Source: Juglans regia (lineage: Eukaryota > Streptophyta > Magnoliopsida > Fagales > Juglandaceae). From it: a stretch of DNA of 64,000 nt. The stretch covers positions 8,564,243-8,628,242 of the forward strand of contig NC_049907.1 of assembly GCF_001411555.2 (NCBI RefSeq), in the 5' to 3' direction. Shown piece after piece: positions 57,009 to 64,000 of this stretch (the first letter of the stretch is position 1; the number at the start of each line of letters is the position of its first letter). The notes beneath the pieces were generated by a model that was given only the letters and a program-made list of their open reading frames with translations, was not told the origin of the DNA and made no database searches. The position numbers were made by a program, and so were the translations under genes.

Positions 57009-58782
57009 TACCTCCAAATTATAAATATAATATAGAATGTTAAAGTCACAGGCCACGCGATGCTTTTAACACTATGTGAATGTTTCCAAAAATGGACGAA
57101 CGGCCAACAAATCTACAAGCTGTCACCAAACCTCACGTTTAATTCCTACACCGTCGATCCTGGCCCTCCATTGTCTCCCAGTGTGAACTTCCCCCAGCCG
57201 TTTGATCACCCCGAAAAATTCTGACCGTAATTTTTGCGGACCGATTCCTACTTACTCGAGTAGAGAGAAAAGTGGAACTCGCCGGCTGCAGCGACCACAT
57301 GGCGGCACGTCAAGTGAGAATGAGATTGATTTTTTTTCCCCAAAATGGGTTTGATCTTTAGTGCAGATTTTTCGTAATGGAGTTGACTGAATTATTCTCA
57401 TTTAGAAATTTTTTAAAAATAATTAAGAAAAATTTATAAAACATTTATTTCTCCACATATTAATTATTGATATACTAAAAATCATAAAATTTAAACTGTA
57501 AGTATATAATTAACAAAATAAATCTTGAAGTAAAAATATAATTAAAATTGTAAGTATATGTTTTAAATTCTTTATTTTTCTTTCCGTAAAATGCCTTGCC
57601 AAATATAATTTTCATGCCAAATTGAAGTTCATTGACAACTATTTTGAGCAAATTTGTACAGGAAATCTTTGGTGAATGCGATTTCTTAGAATATACTTGT
57701 CTTTGTGAATTGCATACTACACAATCAAACATCTAAATGATGGGAGTCTCTTTATTTATGTGAAAAATAAAATTGATAATTGATTATGATAAAAATGGGT
57801 TTGATCACGTTATCTTAATTCTAATAAAAAATAAATAAAAATAACCACTTATTCAACTTTAAAATCAAATAATGATGAAAAGATCAAACACGTATCTTTA
57901 TTTCTAGCCTTCTTATTCGTTCTAAAGAGTTAAAAGAAAAAAAGAAATAAATGCATAAAGTAAATTATATAATATTTATTGAATATATAATACAGTATAA
58001 ATAATAAATACTTTTTATATACACTTTATGTGGTAATTTTTATTTTATCTTAAAAATAAAAAATTATTCTATTCTCAAGCTGGTATGTAGAGTATAAAAT
58101 TAAATTTATTAAAATAGTAAGATTAGATGGTTTGATTCATAAGATTAAAATTTTAAAAGTTTTTTTTAAATTAGATTGTGCCATATAAATATTTTATTGG
58201 ATATGTTATCCACACCGATTTATTAATAAAAAATTTCAAAAATAATCTACAAAAAATTTCTAATCATTTAAAAAATATGACATTTGATTAAATGGATGGA
58301 AAAAAAAAAAGGATTCAAAACGATGGGAAAATCATCTTAAATTCCTTATTACATCATGAAAAGGAAAGAAAAAGATTCCAACACGTTGGAAGAAAGCGCG
58401 TGAGGCACGTAGTCGTTACCGACCCACTAATTCAGCATCTCATGATTTTGATGAGAGCACCCAAAAAAAATTTTCAGTGGCCTCCCCTCTTTCATCTTCC
58501 CTTCTCTCTCTCTCTCTCTTTGTCGGTAAAACTCACGAGACAGCATACGCACTTTACGAAGGAAAAGCGCGTGCCTGGGAAAATTTTCTGGTCAGAATTC
58601 AGCATCCCAGACATCCCAGCTTTGACATTTTTCACAAGTCAACCCCCAACCAGTTTTTTAATGTTTTAAAGAAAAAGAAGGCACAAAAGATAAGCATAGA
58701 GATGCCAAATTGCCCTGTGTCTGACACATCCTCTCTCTTTTATCTCTAGCACATTGTGGAAACCCACTTTTTCTTCTCTCTC
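57009..58782. other. Region upstream of the WRKY gene
   Basis: No gene is supported. A less AT-rich patch at about 57050-57320 stands out from the surrounding AT-rich DNA but has no recognisable coding content. The open frames at 58292-58749 lie in the WRKY promoter and have no domain. Confidence 0.45.
58622..58642. promoter_or_regulatory. W-box-type motifs upstream of the WRKY gene
   Basis: TTGAC occurs on the plus strand at 58622-58626, and the minus strand reads TTGACT across 58637-58642. The second fits the WRKY-binding W-box (TTGACC/T). They lie about 150 bp upstream of the TATA box. Auto- or cross-regulation is an inference; WRKY genes often carry such sites. Confidence 0.45.
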
Positions 58783-58790
58783 TATATAAA
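58783..58790 (+). promoter_or_regulatory. Probable TATA box of the WRKY gene
   Basis: tatataaa lies in a CT-rich context, about 184 bases before the start codon, giving a 5' leader of about 150 bases that is itself rich in CT. Confidence 0.65.
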
Positions 58791-58973
58791 CATGTCTTTA
58801 TATAATACTTTCTCCCCCCTCGTTACACTCTATAGCCTTTTTTTCTTTCCTTCCTATTCTCTCTCTCCTCAAAAAGTCAGCGCCTTGTTTTGTCCCTCTC
58901 TCTTCTCTCTCTGTCTTTCCTCAAACAGCGTTAACAGTGACAAAGGTACAGATTCACAGGCTTTGTCTAGACT

Positions 58974-60283
58974 ATGGAGGAAGATTGGGATCTTCAAGCT
59001 GTGGTCAGAGGCTGTGCCTCCTCCGGCGCCACCTCTTCCTCCTCTACCGCCGCCGCCGCCACTACTACTGCTTCTTTTCTGGGAAATTTTCATTCAAATT
59101 CCTGGTTTTCTGATTTTGGTGGCGTTGGTGAACAAGCCTGCAGCCAGCTTCTCTCATTCCCAGATCCTTTTGAAGCAAGATATGTTTCTGAGGAATTGCA
59201 TGAGCTTTACAAGCCTTTCTTTCCCAAACCCCAGCCTCTCTCTCCTCAAACCTCACCCAATATCTCGCCCTTCTCTTCCCTTTCCTCCCTCACTGCATCA
59301 TCCAAAGCCCAAACACAGCAGCCGCATCCGCAGCATCAGCAACAATTGCCTAAGCAGTCTCAAGCCGGTTCTGGGACCGGCCAGAGGTCCAAAAGAAGGT
59401 AGTTATTTTAGCCTTAATTTATATCTTAATCGTTAACCAAAAAACTGAGATTTGTGAAGAAAAAAAAATCCCACTTTTCAATATCTACTCTTTGATTGAG
59501 ACTAATATATAATTTCCCATTTTGTGAAAATATGATCTCTAGTTGATAATTCCTAGATTTTTCTGTTTCAGGAAGAACTTGCTAAAGAAGGTTTGCCAAG
59601 TACCAGCAGAGGGTCTCTCTTCAGATATATGGGCTTGGCGTAAATATGGTCAAAAACCCATCAAAGGCTCCCCATATCCGAGGTTGGTCTCTTCAAATCT
59701 CACCCTTATTTTTCAAATAATTCATCTTCCAGAAAACTGTTATTTACATTAATTAAATTAATTTTTTTGTTTGTTGATATCTTTGAATAATAGGGGCTAT
59801 TATAGATGTAGCAGCTCGAAGGGATGCTTGGCCCGGAAACAAGTGGAGCGGAACCGGTCCGACCCGGGAATGTTCATAGTCACGTACACAGCTGAGCACA
59901 ACCACCCTGCACCCACGCACCGAAACTCACTCGCCGGATCCACACGACAGAAGCCTTTCCCGAACCAAACGGTCCCTGCCTCCTCCGACGACTCCAAAAA
60001 ACCCAACTCAACGAAGCCCTCTTCGCCGGCAACTTCCATGGAGGACGAGCTTGGTCTACCCCAGAGTACAACCACTGACAGCAAGGAAGAAAGCAGAGAA
60101 GAGAGGGAGGACACGGTGGAGGACGAGGAAGAAGACGAGTTTGGGATATCGGACGTGGTTCTGAGCGATGATTTCTTTGTGGGTTTGGAGGGGCTCGTCG
60201 GTCCGGCCTCCGAAGACTGCTTCTCCGATCACCTGCCGGCAACCTTCGCTCTTCCCAGCTGGGTGGCCAACAATGCCGGCTGA
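58974..60283 (+). CDS. WRKY22: WRKY transcription factor, group IIe (WRKY22-like)
   Basis: A nuclear DNA-binding protein that recognises W-boxes; relatives act in pattern-triggered immunity and senescence. Exons are 58974-59398, 59572-59682 and 59794-60283, joined by GT-AG introns, giving 341 residues. The N-terminus [14 protein letters not shown] is typical of WRKY22/27/29. A Ser/Ala/Thr-rich region, a Gln/His/Pro stretch and a basic GQRSKRRKN patch follow. The WRKY domain has WRKYGQK at 164-170 and a zinc finger with Cys184, Cys190, His214 and His216 (C-x5-C-x23-H-x-H). Intron 2 falls at the conserved PYPR position. The C-terminus is acidic (Glu/Asp run near 270-285, then SDDFF). The single domain and this finger spacing place it in group IIe. 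Assignment to WRKY22 rather than 27 or 29 is likely but unproven. Confidence 0.96.
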
Positions 60284-61818
60284 CTTGGGACGTGTCAAAT
60301 GTGACATGGATTATGCTTTTTGTGATACACACCGTTTAGAGAGAGAGAGAGATAGAGAGAAAAGAGTTAATATTTTAATTGTAACGTTTTGGTGGAATCT
60401 TAAATTTAACAATGCTTTAGTGAGTGAGTCTAGGAGAAAAAGGAGTTATTCTGTCTTTGAGAGACTGTGGGAATGCGGAAGAAGTTGGGTACCTAGATAG
60501 ATAATTGCTTATCTTTTTGGCCAAAGTAGAATTTAGTGATTAGTTGATTCCCTTTGTTAACTTTGATTAATTTGATGCGCTTTGTTACTTTGATCGATAC
60601 CACCTTTCTCTTTTTCTTTCTTGTGTTGTTGATTTTTGTTTGTGTTTGGTTTTGATTGATTGTCAATCTTGTGTCGAGTTTGATTGGCAAACTCCGTCCC
60701 CCAAAATCATACGTGAATGATACACAATTATATGTGTATGTGTGCCCATGATGAAGAGATTTGGTAGAAATTGGATTAGGTTTATAACCTATCAATGCTT
60801 TAGTGCTCCTACATTGTTTAATGGGTCCATAAAAACTTCAGATAATGTTGTTGAAAAAATTCATTGGCCTAACTCATCTCATAAAATCGGTTTAACAATA
60901 GATGATTGCTCATTTTTTATCAACATGCCCAAGATATTGTCATAATGTGAGATTATTCTTTAACACCCTTCCTTACATGTAGACTAATATTTTTCCTGAT
61001 AATTGTCATGGGCTCATTCATCCTATGGCAGGCTTCGATATCATGAAAAATTCATGTGCCTAACTCATCTCAAAAAATCGGTTCAATAAGAGAGGATTAC
61101 CTATTCCTTATAAACATGCTCAAGATCTTGTTCACAAGTAATGTGAGATTATTCATAAACAATTGTCTTGATTATCTAACATAGGGTGAGTTGATTGTCT
61201 TGATAATTCCCAAATACCTCCTCTTTGTTAAGGCCCTGCAAAGAAGAGATTGACGCATAAAATATATACTATAATTTTATTAATAAATAGTGTGGTGTAA
61301 AAGTCTTATAAATAGAATTATTATTTTATTAATATTTGTAACGTAATTAAATAATTAATAAATATTATAATTTATTCTTTTCATACGAGCCTCTCCTCTC
61401 TCTCTCTACTACCATTATTCATGATCTTGAGTAGTCATTATTAACTCTAGAACTTGATCAAGTGTGGAAATTTTAGGATATCTCTCTTGTAGCCTCTTAA
61501 TGACGAAAATAGTTTCTTTTTTCTTTACATTGAATGCGGGTCATAAAATGAAAAAGAAGGCAAATTTCGATTGGAGTGAAGTACATAAAATTAATTAAAT
61601 TACCACAGTCCCATTAAATAGTAGGTGGAATTTGAATACATAAGGAAATAATACTTTTTTAGAAGATTAATATAATCTTATTAAACAGCAAAAAAAAAAA
61701 TTTATTTGCAATTCAATCTTTTTACACATCCAACATATAATTGAAGTAGATCTCATAATGATGAGTAATGCTTAACTTTTTCTTATACTTATAATATGTT
61801 TAAGTGTGTAGATATTAA
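60284..61818. other. Downstream region without further gene
   Basis: The first few hundred bases will include the WRKY 3' untranslated region, with a GA run at about 60339-60360. No coding domain follows. Confidence 0.45.
60840..61165. repeat. Two diverged direct repeats of about 110 bp
   Basis: The stretch 60850-60960 (aaaattcattggcctaactc to gtgagattattc) is repeated at about 61040-61155 with many changes. They look like remnants of one transposon-derived repeat. Confidence 0.6.
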
Positions 61819-61997
61819 GGTTTCGTTTAGAAATTAAAGTCTCTCAACTCATCATTATAATTTTTTTAAATCTCAATATAAAATATAATAAACAATTTAA
61901 TTTTTTTAAATTTTAAAATAATAATAATAATAAATAATAATATTATAATAATATTTTATTATCTCAACTAAACTCAACTTAACATCTAAACGCACCC
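61819..61997. mobile_element. MITE-like element, family C
   Basis: It starts ggtttcgtttagaaatt and ends tctaaacgcacc, with the taataataataataaataat core shared by the family. Confidence 0.65.
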
Positions 61998-62660
61998 TAA
62001 ACTTAACAAAACTAAAAAATATATGTTTCTTACATGTTGAAAGAAGTAACCATATGGATTTACTTCTAACCAATCTAGATAACACAATACCGTTAAATTG
62101 TCATATTGCCTCATTTGAGTACGTGGAAAAAAAAAAATATATTTTTTTAAGATTAACATAATATTATTAAGAAAAAGTATGTGCTTTTAATATGCTTAAA
62201 GATTTAGGATTTGAATCTCCTAGATTTTTATTACAAGAGTTATATAATATTTATTGGGCATTTAATAGTGCACATGGGAATTATATTTACATTATTTATT
62301 GTTCATTTAATATTTTTTCAAAATATTTATATAAACACCAATAAATATCATAGTACCAATCCATATTTTACTCTCTCCCCATTTGAGAACGTTAAGTTTG
62401 GACAAAGAATTTTAGAGGATCTTTTTCCATTATATGACAATCTCTTTTTCATGATCATATAAAATCTATACTGCATCTAAATCCAAATAACTCTGTAATA
62501 AACTTGCTCTAACCCACTCTACAAAAAAAGAAAATTTCTTATAAAATTATGCTTTAGATATTTTTCAAAGATCATGACGAATTTGACATTTTTAAGGAGA
62601 ATAAAGCTGATTTGGGAGTTGAGATTCGTATAAAAATTTCTCATAATTTTCTTTCCAAAC

Positions 62661-62870
62661 AGGGTATGTTTGGGTATCAAACATATCTTACTCTATCTTA
62701 AACCAATCATTAACGAGACTCACTATTTTTTCAATTTCTTATAAATAGTTAAACATATATCAACATATTTTATACATTCAAACACATCTCAATGAGACTG
62801 ACAAAACACTATTATTCACAAATCAATTTAGATCATCTGAGATCACTTCAACAACCAAATGTAGCCTCAA
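62661..62870. mobile_element. MITE-like element, family C, diverged
   Basis: It starts agggtatgtttgggtatcaa and ends caaccaaatgtagcc. Inner words atctcaatgagact and gatcatctgagatcac follow the family pattern. Confidence 0.5.
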
Positions 62871-63348
62871 ACATAAATACTTTTTAATTTCAAATTTTTA
62901 ACTTTTTCATCTAATCATTACCTAATCATTATAGTTTTTCTAAATTTCTAAACAAAACACAAAAAATAATAAGAAATGACTTGTACAAGCTCCAAATAGA
63001 CAAGTCTCGCATAACCCATTTGTAAAAAGGTAGACACCACCATGAAAGTGTTAAAAAACATTATGTTTTAGTAGGTTCTACATTTTAACAAAAAGCTTAC
63101 ACAAACTTTGTTTATTTGAGGCTTGTACCTATCATTACTAAAAAGCATTACAATTTTTTCAAATTTTAAAACAAAAATAATATTAAAAAAATAATATTCA
63201 AACAATATTTTAACTTGATCATATTTTTATTAAACTTTTTTTCTCTCAATTTTTCAAACTCAATAAAACATCTTAACTCAAACTATCTCATCACTATTTA
63301 CAAAATTATTATCTTATCTCATTACCCAAACATACTCTTAAGAGTTGC

Positions 63349-63699
63349 AAGGCCTCGTTTAGATGTTGAGATTAGATGAGATGAAAAATTTATGAATAAT
63401 AGTGAAATAATTTCTAAATAGTAGTGAAATGATTTCAACTACAATATTTTATGAGATTTTAGAAAATGAGGGAGAAAAAGTTGAATAAAAATATTATGAA
63501 GTTAAAATATTGTTATAATATAATTTTTCAATATAATTTTAGTCTTAAGATTTAAAAATCTGATTTTTTTTTTTTTTTTGTTTAAAAGTTTAAGAAAGTT
63601 ATACCGATTAAATGAAAAAAATAAAAAATTTAAAATTATTTATATAAGTGATGCTTGGATGTTGAGACGAAATGATCTTTTCTCAACATGCAAACGGGA
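63349..63699. mobile_element. MITE-like element, family C, with flanking 12-bp repeat
   Basis: The left end is aaggcctcgtttagatgttgag and the right end ctcaacatgcaaacggga. The 12-mer cttaagagttgc flanks it at 63337-63348 and 63700-63711. Inner arms carry gagatgagatga. No coding capacity. Confidence 0.75.
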
Positions 63700-63731
63700 C
63701 TTAAGAGTTGCTAATCTATGCCTTCATTAAG

Positions 63732-64000
63732 GTCTCGTTTGGTTATACAGATGAGATGAGATGAGATGAGATGAGATGAAAAATATGTTAATAGTAATGA
63801 AATAATTTGTAAATAGTAATAAAATAATTTAAATTAAGATTTTTGCGGAGTTTAGGGAAATGAGAGAAAAAAAAAATTGAATAAAAAAATTATAAAGTTA
63901 AAAAGGGTTAGAATATAATTTTTTAATATAATTATTGTTTTGGGATATGAAAAATTTGAATTTTTGGTATTTTGTTTAAAAGTTTGAAAAAGTTATAATG
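63732..64000. mobile_element. MITE-like element, family C, cut by the window end
   Basis: It starts ggtctcgtttggttatacag, followed by a (gagat)n run at about 63754-63778. The right end lies beyond the window. Confidence 0.7.

Noticed and set aside
58292..58749. Open frames just upstream of the WRKY gene
   Set aside because: They overlap the promoter and one another and have no domain or conserved start.
58756..59436. 226-residue frame overlapping the WRKY first exon
   Set aside because: It is in another frame, begins before the TATA box, and loses out to the frame with the conserved MEEDWDL start.
59800..60332. Minus-strand open frames opposite the WRKY last exon
   Set aside because: GC-rich antisense shadows without domains.
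1..64000. A novel multi-gene defence or metabolic system
   Set aside because: Only two host genes are supported, they are far apart and of known families; the remaining coding signal is transposon-derived.

Overview
The window is plant nuclear DNA. It is AT-rich, has spliced genes with GT-AG introns, and is packed with plant retrotransposons and small DNA transposons. The two host genes and the style of the short inverted-repeat elements suggest a woody eudicot, possibly of the order Fagales. That assignment is an inference from sequence style, not a database result.

Only two host genes can be supported end to end. The first (5186-8057, minus strand, four exons, 484 residues) is a type-1 1-aminocyclopropane-1-carboxylate (ACC) synthase of the ACS6 kind, the committed enzyme of ethylene synthesis. 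It keeps its catalytic lysine and a C-terminal tail with Ser-Pro sites. The second (58974-60283, plus strand, three exons, 341 residues) is a group IIe WRKY transcription factor of the WRKY22/27/29 kind. Both belong to stress and defence signalling in other plants, but they lie about 51 kb apart and nothing here shows they are co-regulated.

Almost everything else is a transposon graveyard. 652-3218 is a LINE with a 10-bp target-site duplication, cut by a 1056-bp foldback element with a 9-bp duplication (Mutator type). 10205-17445 is a decayed LINE split by a 5.1-kb Copia element. 25610-27539 looks like a decayed CACTA element. 29130-29690 is a LINE scrap. 33639-36141 is a solo LTR with a perfect 5-bp duplication. 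37592-43550 is a Copia element with two insertions and an internal deletion. 45490-49750 is a LINE with tandem duplications and lost catalytic residues. 49771-51913 is an LTR element reduced to two LTRs and about 350 bp between them. 52936-54716 is a TAA-flanked PIF/Harbinger-like element. Several short inverted-repeat families recur across the window.

No new multi-gene system is visible. The observations most worth following are the nested insertions with readable target-site duplications, the shared termini of two 9-bp-duplication elements, a 21-base homopolymer as the polypyrimidine tract of an ACC synthase splice acceptor, and a well conserved block shared by two otherwise different LTRs.
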